In this document: positions 17,597 to 24,957 of the stretch, one piece after another
How the letters are laid out: every line of letters starts with the position of its first letter
Position numbering within the stretch: position 1 is the first letter of the stretch
Assembly (NCBI GenBank): GCA_023436115.1
Contig: JAEZKQ010000004.1
Span: forward strand, 1-64,000
Length of the DNA: 64,000 nucleotides
Source: Bacillota bacterium
Lineage (GTDB): Bacteria; Bacillota; Clostridia; Christensenellales; SZUA-584
Direction: 5' to 3'
Program-made: the position numbers and the translations under genes
The notes under the pieces: model-generated
What the model saw: the letters and a program-made list of their open reading frames with translations, nothing else
The model's database searches: none
Told to the model about the DNA's origin: nothing

Positions 17597-18634
17597 ATGG
17601 GGTTGCATAAGGTCTATATTGAGCTTGTCTTTGCGGACAATTTCATCGTCAACCTGCTGATTTTGCTGCTTGCTTCACGGCTGACGAAGACAAGAATAAG
17701 GTGGGGCCGTTTTTGTGCCGCGGGTGCTTTGGGCGGCGCTTATGCCTGTGTGGCATTCGGTATGGGCGACGCGTTTTTGTGGCTGCCCGTTAAGATCGCC
17801 GTTGGGTTTGCAATGTGCTTTGCGGCCTTCAGCAAACGCGGCGAGAGAGGTTTTTGGAAAAATGCGTGTGCGTTTTGGGCATCGTCTTTCGTGCTGGTCG
17901 GAGCGGTTTATGCTAGTATGTTAAGCTTTGGAGAGCCTGCGACGATTGGCGGGGCTGTCATCGTCCGGGCGCCTGTGCGTTTTATTCTTGTCGGCCTTTT
18001 TGTGGGCGCTGTGGTGATGGATCTGCTGGCCCGAGTCAAACGGCGCGTGCGCGAGCGGGAAAATCAAACGGAAACGATTGTTTTGGAGCTTAATGGCAGG
18101 AAAACCTTAGTCAAGGCATTTGTCGACTCAGGCAATATGGTACGTGAACCGCTTTCCGGTTTGAGTGTCGTTTTTTTAAGCCGCGCCGCCACGCAAGAAC
18201 TGCTTGGAAATAATCTCCTGGCATTGATGTACGGGCAAGAACCGGCCCAGACCGACCGCCTTCGTATTATTCCGTGCTGTACAGCCGCCGGACAGGGGCT
18301 TTTTTATGGCATCGAGATCGACGGTGTGTCGCTCAAAGATTCAAAGCACAGCTTGCGCGCCGTCGTGTGCGAATCGAAAACGCCAATCGCCGGCGGGTTC
18401 GGCGCCATTGCGGGCACGCAGCTGATGGATGAACTTAAGAAAGGAGCCGTATATGAGGACGCTTTGGGTACAAAAGCTGATCGCGGAGATCATGCTGAGG
18501 CTGGGTCTGGCCGCGAACGCCGACTACATCAACGGAAGCGAGGCACTGCCGCCGCCGCTGACACGCCAGGAGGAGGCGACGCTGCTGCGACTGCTGGGGG
18601 AGGGAGACAAGTCGGTCAGACGGGTGCTCATTGA
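17597..18634 (+). CDS. spoIIGA: SpoIIGA, sigma-E processing aspartic protease
   Basis: SpoIIGA removes the pro-sequence of sigma-E after asymmetric division. The N-terminal half holds five membrane segments (YIELVFADNFIVNLLILLLA onward); the soluble half has the retroviral-type active site FVDSGNMVREPLSG. Homologues end about residue 290-310. Here the frame stays open 182 bp into sigE, adding a tail of about 55 low-complexity Ala/Gly/Arg-rich residues that looks like out-of-frame sigE rather than protease. A lost stop codon or a frameshift near 18450 would explain it. The upstream 155 bp contain TATAAT at 17565 and a TGTCGCA resembling a Spo0A box at 17461, weak hints of the usual sigma-A/Spo0A control. 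Confidence 0.88.
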   Translation: MGLHKVYIELVFADNFIVNLLILLLASRLTKTRIRWGRFCAAGALGGAYACVAFGMGDAFLWLPVKIAVGFAMCFAAFSKRGERGFWKNACAFWASSFVLVGAVYASMLSFGEPATIGGAVIVRAPVRFILVGLFVGAVVMDLLARVKRRVRERENQTETIVLELNGRKTLVKAFVDSGNMVREPLSGLSVVFLSRAATQELLGNNLLALMYGQEPAQTDRLRIIPCCTAAGQGLFYGIEIDGVSLKDSKHSLRAVVCESKTPIAGGFGAIAGTQLMDELKKGAVYEDALGTKADRGDHAEAGSGRERRLHQRKRGTAAAADTPGGGDAAATAGGGRQVGQTGAH

Positions 18635-19163
18635 ACGCAATCTGCGGCTCGTGGTGTATATTGCGCGTAAGTTCGAAAACACAGGTATCGGCATTGAAGA
18701 CCTTGTCTCTATCGGCGCGATCGGGCTTATCAAGGCTGTGAACACGTTTGATGTGGATAAGAATATCAAGCTCGCCACATACGCCTCGCGCTGTATCGAA
18801 AACGAAATACTCATGTACCTGCGGCGCAACGCCAAGCTGCGCTACGAAGTATCTTTCGATGAACCGCTCAATGTGGACTGGGACGGCAATGAGCTGCTGC
18901 TAAGCGATATACTCGGCACCGAGCCCGATGTGGTTTATACAGAGATAGAGGACAGCGTGGAAAAAGACCTCATGCAGTCATGCATTGGCAAGCTCTGTGC
19001 GCGGGAAAAAATGATCATGGAGATGCGCTTTGGGCTGAACGGGCAAAAGGAACGCACCCAAAAGCAGGTGGCGGATTACTTGGGCATTTCACAATCGTAC
19101 ATATCGCGGCTGGAGAAGCGCATTATCAAACAGCTGCGTACCGAGATCAGCAAAATCGTATAG
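18453..19163 (+). CDS. sigE: sporulation sigma factor sigma-E (pro-form)
   Basis: First mother-cell sigma factor of sporulation, 236 residues. It has an N-terminal pro-sequence of about 25-30 residues (MRTLWVQKLIAEIMLRLGL), region 2 with ERNLRLVVYIARKFEN and DLVSIGAIGLIKAVNTF, and region 4 with CAREKMIMEMRFGLNG and TQKQVADYLGISQSYISRLE. ATG at 18453 is preceded by AAGGAG and gives the normal N-terminus; an in-frame upstream ATG at 18429 would lie within that site. The gene follows its protease as in all spore-formers, but the two frames overlap by 182 bp. Confidence 0.96.
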   Translation: MRTLWVQKLIAEIMLRLGLAANADYINGSEALPPPLTRQEEATLLRLLGEGDKSVRRVLIERNLRLVVYIARKFENTGIGIEDLVSIGAIGLIKAVNTFDVDKNIKLATYASRCIENEILMYLRRNAKLRYEVSFDEPLNVDWDGNELLLSDILGTEPDVVYTEIEDSVEKDLMQSCIGKLCAREKMIMEMRFGLNGQKERTQKQVADYLGISQSYISRLEKRIIKQLRTEISKIV

Positions 19164-19198
19164 TATTCCGGCATAAGCTGTTTATATATGAACAAATG

Positions 19199-19227
19199 CC
19201 CTGCTAAAATTACACAGCGGGGTTTTT
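19199..19227 (+). terminator. terminator after sigE
   Basis: CCCTGCT and AGCGGGG pair (one T-G wobble) around a 10-base loop, followed by TTTTTG. Confidence 0.75.
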
Positions 19228-19296
19228 GTTTGGTGTTGCATTGCAGCTTGATTGGGTTATACTAAGAGATGGACAACTGGTAAACGGAGGGAAAAT

Positions 19297-19893
19297 ATGA
19301 GGTTTTGGGATGGAGTGAAAAATCGGCGCAGCATATACGGACTGGGAGATGAGGAGATCGTCCCGCAGGCGCGTATTGAGCAGATTGTGAATGATGCGGT
19401 GACGCATGTGCCTTCGCCTTTTAATTCGCAGAGTACACGCGTGCTGCTGCTTTTCGGCAGCGCCCATAAAAAACTGTGGCAGTTTACGCTGGATGAGCTG
19501 CGCAAGGTGACAAAGCCGGAACGCTTTGCGGAAACGGAGAAGAAAGTGAACGGCTCATTTGCATCGGGCTACGGGACGGTATTGTATTTCATCGATAAAA
19601 ACGTGGTGGATGATTTGGCAGCCCAGTTTCCGTTGTATGCCGATAATTTTGCGCTGTGGTCGCAGCATTCTAGCGCCATGCACCAATATGTGATTTGGAC
19701 AGCATTGGAGGCTGAAGGGCTGGGGGCATCGCTTCAGCATTACAGCCCGCTTATCGACGAGGCTGTGCGAAAAGAATGGAAAGTGCCGCAAAGCTGGCAG
19801 GGTGTGGCGCAGATGCCGTTTGGCAAACCGACGCTGCCACCCGGTGAAAAAGAATTTGACAGCCTTGACGAGCGTGTGAAGGTTTATCGCTGA
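19297..19893 (+). CDS. nitroreductase-family flavoprotein
   Basis: A 198-residue FMN-dependent oxidoreductase-like protein. The N-terminus RFWDGVKNRRSIYGLG carries the family's Arg-Arg-Ser FMN-phosphate motif, and the middle has YADNFALWSQHSSAMHQYVIWTALEAEGLGASLQHY, the usual dimer and flavin-contact helix; the C-terminus has MPFGKP. The set resembles the YdgI/HBN-type subgroup, which reduces nitro compounds or quinones; the natural substrate is unknown. GGAGGG stands before the ATG. A small membrane protein gene follows 12 bp downstream. Confidence 0.85.
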   Translation: MRFWDGVKNRRSIYGLGDEEIVPQARIEQIVNDAVTHVPSPFNSQSTRVLLLFGSAHKKLWQFTLDELRKVTKPERFAETEKKVNGSFASGYGTVLYFIDKNVVDDLAAQFPLYADNFALWSQHSSAMHQYVIWTALEAEGLGASLQHYSPLIDEAVRKEWKVPQSWQGVAQMPFGKPTLPPGEKEFDSLDERVKVYR

Positions 19894-19905
19894 AGGAGAG
19901 CAGAC

Positions 19906-20085
19906 TTGAGGCTGTTGAAGCTGGCGCTCGCAGGCGTTTGCCTGTTGCTTTTGCTTTGGGCGCTGATGAATCTGATCTTTCATATGGTGACAGCCCTTGT
20001 GTTTCTTACCTCGCTTGTGCTGGGATTGTCGGCTGTCGCTATCGCGGTTTTTTTTCTGGTGTATTGGGTCAAGCATAGAAAATGA
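19906..20085 (+). CDS. small membrane protein, 59 residues
   Basis: TTG start with GAAGGAGAG seven bases upstream. The product has two hydrophobic stretches (LALAGVCLLLLLWALMNLIF and VTALVFLTSLVLGLSAVAIA) and a basic tail VKHRK, so it is probably a two-pass or hairpin membrane protein with its C-terminus inside. It sits 12 bp after the nitroreductase and is probably co-transcribed. No family recognised. Confidence 0.6.
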   Translation: MRLLKLALAGVCLLLLLWALMNLIFHMVTALVFLTSLVLGLSAVAIAVFFLVYWVKHRK

Positions 20086-20140
20086 TATGTTGTGCTTCCT
20101 GTAAGGGATAGGGCAGTATCGATAAAGCACCTTTTTTAAT

Positions 20141-20170
20141 AAGCTGTACTATGGAAAGTACGGCTTTTTG
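20141..20170 (+). terminator. terminator after the small membrane protein
   Basis: AAGCTGTACT and AGTACGGCTT pair over 10 positions with one T-G wobble around ATGGAA, followed by TTTTTG. The rest of the 20086-20446 gap holds only a third copy of the 25-bp palindrome. Confidence 0.75.
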
Positions 20171-20278
20171 TTTGGCGAGAAACCTTTGATTTTTTCTGCC
20201 AGTTTTATTGGTTTTGTATACTGCGCCTATTCTCGCTGCGTTCGAAACTGCGCAAAACAGCAAAGTGTGGGCTTGGCC

Positions 20279-20303
20279 CCCGGAAAAGCAATGCTTTTTG
20301 GAG
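20279..20303. repeat. 25-bp palindromic repeat, copy 3
   Basis: CCCGGAAAAGC, AATGC, TTTTTGGAG: the same layout as 12855-12879 and 12967-12991, with a few changes. Confidence 0.5.
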
Positions 20304-20446
20304 TAAAACATAGCCCGTCTTGCCCGCGAATATTACTTTGACGGTACATGAGATTCTTGGGGTGTTAAACTTTTGGCTAACTAAACCCGTACAATAGCAA
20401 CAGTACGCCTCTGTGATAAAAAAATGTTAATAAACTTTGACTTACC

Positions 20447-20475
20447 TTGACTATTATGAAACGATATGCTATAAA
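20447..20475 (+). promoter_or_regulatory. sigma-A promoter of hsp20
   Basis: TTGACT and TATAAA separated by exactly 17 bp. The predicted transcription start falls at the edge of the CIRCE element that follows. Confidence 0.85.
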
Positions 20476-20488
20476 ATAGTCATAAGGA

Positions 20489-20515
20489 TTAGCACTCGGA
20501 GGGAGAGAGTGCTAA
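20489..20515 (+). promoter_or_regulatory. CIRCE operator (HrcA binding site)
   Basis: TTAGCACTC, nine bases, GAGTGCTAA: a perfect match to the CIRCE inverted repeat bound by the heat-shock repressor HrcA. It begins 13 bp after the -10 box, so bound HrcA would block transcription. Confidence 0.97.
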
Positions 20516-20564
20516 TAAAATAGAAAAATGATGTGATAATATATCTAAAAAGGAGTTGAGTATT

Positions 20565-21008
20565 ATGGCAAATTTGATTCCCGCCAACCGTGGAAGAAAG
20601 GGCATAGCGCCCACAGGGTTTGAAGACTTTTACAACATGCTGGACGATTTTATCACCGATCCGTGGTTTTCCGGACGGCGCTCACGAGAAGCGTTTCGGA
20701 TGGACGTACAGCAGAACGATAATGAATACCTCATTGAAGCCGAGCTTCCGGGCGTAACCAAGGATGAAGTGTCTATCGAAATGGCAGACGGCACACTGCG
20801 CATTGCGGTGAACCGTGAGGAGCACAAGAACGAGGAAGGCAAGAATTACATCCATCGTGAACGGCGCTCGTCTTCCATGAGCCGCGCGGTATATCTGGCG
20901 GACGCGGAAGCCGACGGCATCACGGCCAAGCTGGACGGCGGCGTACTCAAAATCGTCGTACCGCGCCAGAAGCAGCCTGATAACAAGCGCCGCATAGAGA
21001 TTGAATAA
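20565..21008 (+). CDS. small heat-shock protein, Hsp20 family
   Basis: ATP-independent holdase chaperone (147 residues). A short N-terminal arm with FEDFYNMLDDFITDPWF is followed by the alpha-crystallin domain from about residue 45 (FRMDVQQNDNEYLIEAELPG to the strand LDGGVLKIVVPR) and a short tail. The I-x-I/V anchor is not obvious, as the tail reads RRIEIE. ATG has AAAGGAG upstream. It is a single gene under a sigma-A promoter with a CIRCE operator, so it should be induced by heat or unfolded protein through HrcA, which is not encoded in this window. Confidence 0.95.
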   Translation: MANLIPANRGRKGIAPTGFEDFYNMLDDFITDPWFSGRRSREAFRMDVQQNDNEYLIEAELPGVTKDEVSIEMADGTLRIAVNREEHKNEEGKNYIHRERRSSSMSRAVYLADAEADGITAKLDGGVLKIVVPRQKQPDNKRRIEIE

Positions 21009-21030
21009 ACGCGTATGTACAAAAGAAACG

Positions 21031-21066
21031 AAGCGCACTGAATGCCCCGTCAGTGCGCTTTTGTTA
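21031..21066 (+). terminator. terminator after hsp20
   Basis: AAGCGCACTGA and TCAGTGCGCTT form a perfect 11-bp stem, followed by TTTTGTT. Confidence 0.88.
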
Positions 21067-21227
21067 TGTATTCGGAAGCTGGGGAGTGAAACGATACACT
21101 GCTACTGCCCATACACGGGATGCTGTTCCACTGCGTAGTCGCTGATGCTCAGCATAACTTGTGGAGCTTGTAGAGGAACACAAGCGTCTAATAAAAAGGA
21201 CTTTTACGGTAAATCCCATAATCCTTA

Positions 21228-21256
21228 TTGACAAACTCATAACTCAGGAATATCAT
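21228..21256 (+). promoter_or_regulatory. sigma-A promoter of the isc operon
   Basis: TTGACA and TATCAT are separated by 17 bp, directly before a palindrome (21258-21282) and 40 bp before the iscR start codon. Confidence 0.85.
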
Positions 21257-21257
21257 A

Positions 21258-21282
21258 AAATCCGACAAAATGACTCGGATTT
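21258..21282 (+). promoter_or_regulatory. palindromic operator, probably bound by the Rrf2 protein IscR
   Basis: AAATCCGA and TCGGATTT are perfect 8-bp inverted repeats around a 9-bp spacer. The site covers the predicted transcription start and resembles the CCGAC-rich sites of IscR-type regulators, so autoregulation is likely. Confidence 0.75.
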
Positions 21283-21295
21283 ATGGAGGACAAGC

Positions 21296-21745
21296 GTGAT
21301 CATTTCCACAAAAGGGCGTTACGGTCTGCGCGCCATGTTCGAGCTGGCTAAGGCCTGGGGCGAAGGCCCTTTGAGCCTGCGGCAGATCGCGGCGGCACAG
21401 GGCTTAAGCGAACCGTATCTGGAGCAGATATTCCCGTCGCTCAAAAGCGCGGGACTGGTGGAGAGCACGCGCGGCGCGAGCGGAGGCTATCGGCTGCTTC
21501 AGCCCCCTTCGGACATCTCGGTGGGCAGTGTGCTGACCGCGCTGGAGGGAGAGCTGGCTCCGGCAGATTGCGTGTGCGGCGGCTCGGATTGTGAAAACGC
21601 ACCGGCCTGTACGACGCATACTATCTGGAAGCGCATATACGACGGTATCAGCGCGGTGGTGAACGGCATCACGCTACAGGATATGCTGGACGACGATAAA
21701 AGGCTGGCGGGCAATGCCCCGCAGGCAAAAAATATAAGGTGTTAA
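21296..21745 (+). CDS. iscR: Rrf2-family regulator of iron-sulfur assembly
   Basis: A 149-residue winged-helix regulator. The DNA-binding half starts MIISTKGRYGLRAMFELAKA and contains the recognition segment GLSEPYLEQIFPSLKSAGLV. Cys92, Cys94, Cys99 and Cys105 with His108 match the [Fe-S] ligand region of E. coli IscR (three Cys and one His), so it probably senses the cell's cluster status. The start is GTG 21296 with GGAGGA upstream; longer in-frame sequence runs through the promoter and is not coding. iscS starts 1 bp after the stop. Confidence 0.92.
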   Translation: MIISTKGRYGLRAMFELAKAWGEGPLSLRQIAAAQGLSEPYLEQIFPSLKSAGLVESTRGASGGYRLLQPPSDISVGSVLTALEGELAPADCVCGGSDCENAPACTTHTIWKRIYDGISAVVNGITLQDMLDDDKRLAGNAPQAKNIRC

Positions 21746-21746
21746 T

Positions 21747-22919
21747 ATGGAAGTTTATTTGGATCATGCCGCGACGACCTATACGGACAAGCGCGTATTG
21801 GATGTCATGCGGCCGTTTTTTGAGGAGACATACGGCAACGCGGCGAGCCTTCACGGATTCGGGCGCGGCGCGCAAAAAGCCATACTAAAAGCGCGCGAGC
21901 AGACGGCGGCAGCCATCGGCGCGCAGACCGACGAGATCTATTTCACATCGGGCGGCACAGAGAGCGACAACTGGGCAATAAAGGGCGTAGCGGAGCTGGC
22001 GGGCAAGGGTCATATCATCACCACGGCCATCGAGCACCACGCCGTTCTGGATACATGCGATTATTTAAAATCGCGCGGTTTCGACGTGACGTTTCTTCCG
22101 GTGGATGTATCGGGACAGCTCAGCGCAAAAGCGGTGGAGGAGGCGATACGCCCCGACACGATACTCATCAGCGTGATGTTCGCGAACAATGAAACGGGCG
22201 TATTGATGCCCATTCCCGAGATAAGCAAGATCGCGAGAGAAAACGACGTGCTTTTTCATACGGATGCGGTACAGGCTGTGGGGCATATGCCCATCGATGT
22301 GAACGCTCTGGATATCGACCTGCTGTCCATGAGCGCGCATAAGTTTTACGGCCCCAAAGGCGTGGGTGCGTTGTATATACGGCGCGGCGTCAGCATAGGC
22401 CGGTTTATGCACGGTGGTGCACAGGAAAAGGGCTTGCGCGCGGGTACGCTCAACACGCCGGGCGTGGTGGGTCTCGGCGCGGCGGCGGAAATCGCCGTGA
22501 AGGACATGCAGGAAAATGAGAAGCATGAAAGAACTTTGGCACGGCGGCTGGCAGACGGTTTGCTCACTCTGCCCGAAACGCGGCAAAACGGCGGCGAATC
22601 CGAAAAACTGCCCGGCCATGTGAACATCACTTTCGGCGGCATCGAAGCCGAAGCGCTCATGACGTATCTTGATCTGGACGGCATCGCGGTGTCGACCGGT
22701 TCCGCCTGTACGTCGGGGTCGTTAAAGCCCTCATATGTACTGCGCGCCATGGGGTTGTCTATCGAGGACGCGAGGGGCTCCATACGCATGACGGTGGGCC
22801 GCGAAAACACGATTGAGCAGATTGATTGGGTGATACAAACGACAAAAGCAGCGGTGGAAAGGCTTCGAGAGCTATCGCCGTTATTCGCACAGCATAAAGG
22901 AGAAAAAACATATGTATAA
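21747..22919 (+). CDS. iscS: cysteine desulfurase (IscS/NifS)
   Basis: PLP enzyme (390 residues) that takes sulfur from cysteine for iron-sulfur clusters. Visible features: N-terminal VYLDHAATTYTD, EHHAVLD, the PLP-contact segment HTDAVQAVGH, the Schiff-base lysine in SAHKFYGPKG, and the catalytic cysteine loop STGSACTSGSL, which carries the persulfide. The stop overlaps iscU by 8 bp. The order iscR-iscS-iscU without iscA, hscAB or fdx is the usual reduced clostridial operon. Confidence 0.96.
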   Translation: MEVYLDHAATTYTDKRVLDVMRPFFEETYGNAASLHGFGRGAQKAILKAREQTAAAIGAQTDEIYFTSGGTESDNWAIKGVAELAGKGHIITTAIEHHAVLDTCDYLKSRGFDVTFLPVDVSGQLSAKAVEEAIRPDTILISVMFANNETGVLMPIPEISKIARENDVLFHTDAVQAVGHMPIDVNALDIDLLSMSAHKFYGPKGVGALYIRRGVSIGRFMHGGAQEKGLRAGTLNTPGVVGLGAAAEIAVKDMQENEKHERTLARRLADGLLTLPETRQNGGESEKLPGHVNITFGGIEAEALMTYLDLDGIAVSTGSACTSGSLKPSYVLRAMGLSIEDARGSIRMTVGRENTIEQIDWVIQTTKAAVERLRELSPLFAQHKGEKTYV

Positions 22920-23277
22920 TGAAAAGGTGCTTGAGCATTTTAAAGACCCGCACAATGTGGGTGAGATGGAAAACCCGGACGGCTTTGCCCAAGTGGGCAG
23001 CAGTGAATGCGGCGATACCATGGACATGTATATTCGCGTGGAAAACGAGCGTATCACAGATATCAAATATAAGACGTACGGCTGCTGCGCAGCGATTGCG
23101 TCTTCGAGCATCGCCACGGATATGGTGAAGGGCAAAACGCTGGAGGAAGCCGAAGCGCTTTCCAAGGCGGATATCGTGAAAGAGCTGGGCGGTCTGCCCG
23201 AAAAAAAGATACATTGCTCGCTCATGGTAGAAGATGCTATTAAGGCTGCGATTGCGAACTATAAATCAAAAAAATAG
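22912..23277 (+). CDS. iscU: iron-sulfur scaffold protein IscU/NifU N-terminal type
   Basis: A 121-residue scaffold on which clusters are built with sulfur from IscS. The three cluster cysteines are present: SSECGDTMDMYI, KTYGCCAAIASSS (with an extra Cys), and KKIHCSLM. The Asp after the first Cys (CGD), important for release, is conserved. It starts inside the end of iscS, with AGGAG upstream, indicating translational coupling. Confidence 0.95.
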   Translation: MYNEKVLEHFKDPHNVGEMENPDGFAQVGSSECGDTMDMYIRVENERITDIKYKTYGCCAAIASSSIATDMVKGKTLEEAEALSKADIVKELGGLPEKKIHCSLMVEDAIKAAIANYKSKK

Positions 23278-23373
23278 GCATATATGGAATTTATTAAGAT
23301 ATAATGTCTTTCATATCTTTAGCATTCTTGAGCAAAATAGTCTTAGCAAGACTGTGTGAAAGGAGTGTGACAG

Positions 23374-23538
23374 ATGAGAGTCAGTGTGCTGATGGGCGTG
23401 ATAGCGGGCAGTGTGATAGGTGCGGCTGCTACAATAATCGCAATGCCATATTTTCAGCCTCAAATGAAACGTGCAATTCGCCAAGGCCGCAAAGCAATCA
23501 ACAACCAGATGGATAAGATGGCGGAAACGGGCATTTAG
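23374..23538 (+). CDS. small membrane-anchored protein, 54 residues (YtxH-like)
   Basis: ATG with AAAGGAG upstream. One hydrophobic segment (VSVLMGVIAGSVIGAAATII), then a basic amphipathic helix (MKRAIRQGRKAINNQMDKMA). The glycine-rich membrane helix followed by a charged helix is the layout of short YtxH-type proteins common after isc or ireB genes in Clostridia; I see no catalytic feature. It has its own ribosome site and a terminator downstream. Confidence 0.65.
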   Translation: MRVSVLMGVIAGSVIGAAATIIAMPYFQPQMKRAIRQGRKAINNQMDKMAETGI

Positions 23539-23611
23539 CCGCTTTAGTTTCACAGCTTGAGAATGCATCGTGTTTGTAAGGGCAAGTTTTTGCAGGAATG
23601 AGAATTTGGTT

Positions 23612-23646
23612 CAAAGCCGGTGATGTCAGCCGGCTTTGTGTTTTTT
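23612..23646 (+). terminator. terminator after the isc region
   Basis: CAAAGCCGG and CCGGCTTTG form a perfect 9-bp stem, followed shortly by a run of six T. Confidence 0.85.
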
Positions 23647-23733
23647 AATGGGAAAACAGGGGTGAGAGTCATTACAAATACGTTATGCAACTGTGACAAA
23701 TATTAAAGTTTCTCTAATGTTTGCGTCAGCCGT

Positions 23734-23762
23734 TTGAAATGTTCCCATATATGGTATATAAT
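23734..23762 (+). promoter_or_regulatory. sigma-A promoter of ireB
   Basis: TTGAAA and TATAAT separated by 17 bp, 28 bp before the ireB start codon. Confidence 0.85.
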
Positions 23763-23789
23763 AAACAGAGACAAGAAGGGGGTGCTATC

Positions 23790-24059
23790 GTGTCCGGATT
23801 TGATGAGACGATGAAATTTTCACTATCAAAGGAGCTTGACAACCCGCAGCGGGAAGTGATCTGGCTTGTTTGTGATGCTTTGAAGGATAAAGGATACGAC
23901 CCTGTGAACCAGATTGTCGGTTATATCATATCAGGTGATCCGACGTACATCACAAGCTATAAGAATGCGCGTTCGCTGATCAAGCGTGTGGAACGGGACG
24001 AGCTTTTGGAAGAGTTCGTGAAGGTCTACATTGAGAACATGCAAAAGGGACAAGGCTGA
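23790..24059 (+). CDS. ireB: IreB-family regulatory phosphoprotein (UPF0297)
   Basis: An 89-residue protein with the whole family pattern: MSGFDETMKFS at the start, NPQREVIWLVCDALKDKGYDPVNQIVGYIISGDPTYIT in the core, and an acidic helix at the end. In Enterococcus, IreB is phosphorylated by the PASTA kinase IreK near the N-terminus and controls cell-wall stress resistance; Thr7 here is the likely acceptor. The start is GTG 23790 with GGGGG upstream. It heads the conserved cluster ireB-ruvX-DUF1292. The kinase itself is not in the window. Confidence 0.93.
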   Translation: MSGFDETMKFSLSKELDNPQREVIWLVCDALKDKGYDPVNQIVGYIISGDPTYITSYKNARSLIKRVERDELLEEFVKVYIENMQKGQG

Positions 24060-24095
24060 TCGCACATTTTCTTTTGCTTTATATTCAAGAGCGGT

Positions 24096-24128
24096 AAGGC
24101 CAAACTGCTGATAGTTTGGCCTTTTTAT
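24096..24128 (+). terminator. terminator between ireB and ruvX
   Basis: AAGGCCAAAC and GTTTGGCCTT, a perfect 10-bp stem with loop TGCTGATA, then TTTTTATA. It lies inside a conserved cluster, so it probably attenuates rather than fully stops transcription. Confidence 0.85.
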
Positions 24129-24150
24129 AATCACACGTTAAGGAGTCAGG

Positions 24151-24561
24151 ATGAAAAAAGTCTTAGGCGTCGACATTGGAGAAAAGCGGATCGGTATTGC
24201 GGTGTCGGATGCGCTGGGTATGACGGCGCAGGGTGTTGAAACGTATGCACGCAAAGGCGAAGGCGATGCCGCCTACATTGCTGATAAAGCGAAAAGCTTT
24301 GGTGCAGAGCTGGTAGTGGCGGGATTGCCGCTCAATATGAACGGCAGCGAGGGCCCCACGGCACAGAACGTACGCGCGTTTATGGCAGAGGTGGAGGCGC
24401 TGGGCTTGCGTATTCATTTTCAGGACGAGCGATTGACGACGGTGAGCGCCGAGCGTATGCTTATCGAGGCGGATGTATCAAGAAAAAAACGCCGTCAGGT
24501 TGTCGATAAATTGGCGGCTGTGTATATTTTGGGCGCATACCTTGACACGCACAGAGCGTGA
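24151..24561 (+). CDS. ruvX: RuvX/YqgF Holliday junction resolvase-like nuclease
   Basis: A 136-residue RNase H-fold protein thought to process 5' ends of pre-16S rRNA and possibly Holliday junctions. It begins VLGVDIGEKRIGIAVSD with the first catalytic Asp, has VVAGLPLNMNGSEGP, and ends with the FQDERLTTVSAE and DKLAAVYIL segments that hold the other acidic residues. The set is complete. AAGGAG precedes the ATG. Confidence 0.95.
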   Translation: MKKVLGVDIGEKRIGIAVSDALGMTAQGVETYARKGEGDAAYIADKAKSFGAELVVAGLPLNMNGSEGPTAQNVRAFMAEVEALGLRIHFQDERLTTVSAERMLIEADVSRKKRRQVVDKLAAVYILGAYLDTHRA

Positions 24562-24654
24562 TGGGATACTTGGTGTGCCGCCGCGTATAAAATCGCAGGC
24601 GGTTTATCATAATAAATTAATGCCGCTTTATGGCAATAAACAAAGGAGACGAAT

Positions 24655-24951
24655 ATGGACGAAGAAAACGTTGTTATACTGACTGATGAAGATGGAAAAG
24701 ACGTACGCTTTTTGCACATCATGACGTTTGATTTTGAAGACAGTTTTTTCGTTGCGCTCACACCCGAAGAGGATATGGAGGGTATTGAGAACGGCGAAGT
24801 TCTGCTGATGGAAATACTCGAGGACGAGGACGGCAACGACTGTTACGTTCCTATCGAAGACGAAGACCGTCTTGATAAGATCTGGGAAGAATTTGAACGT
24901 CTTTATTATGAAGACGAAGAAGATACTGAAGAGGAAAAAACTGAGGAGTAA
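24655..24951 (+). CDS. DUF1292 (UPF0473, YrzB) protein
   Basis: A 98-residue, very acidic protein with VVILTDEDGKDVRFLHIMTFDFED and EDGNDCYVPIEDEDRLDKIWEEFERL, the signature of the DUF1292 family. Its function is unknown, but it follows ruvX in nearly all Firmicutes. The gap of 93 bp before it contains a GC-rich inverted repeat (CCGCC and GGCGG near 24581-24601) of unclear role. AAAGGAG precedes the ATG. Confidence 0.92.
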   Translation: MDEENVVILTDEDGKDVRFLHIMTFDFEDSFFVALTPEEDMEGIENGEVLLMEILEDEDGNDCYVPIEDEDRLDKIWEEFERLYYEDEEDTEEEKTEE

Positions 24952-24957
24952 ATTTTC

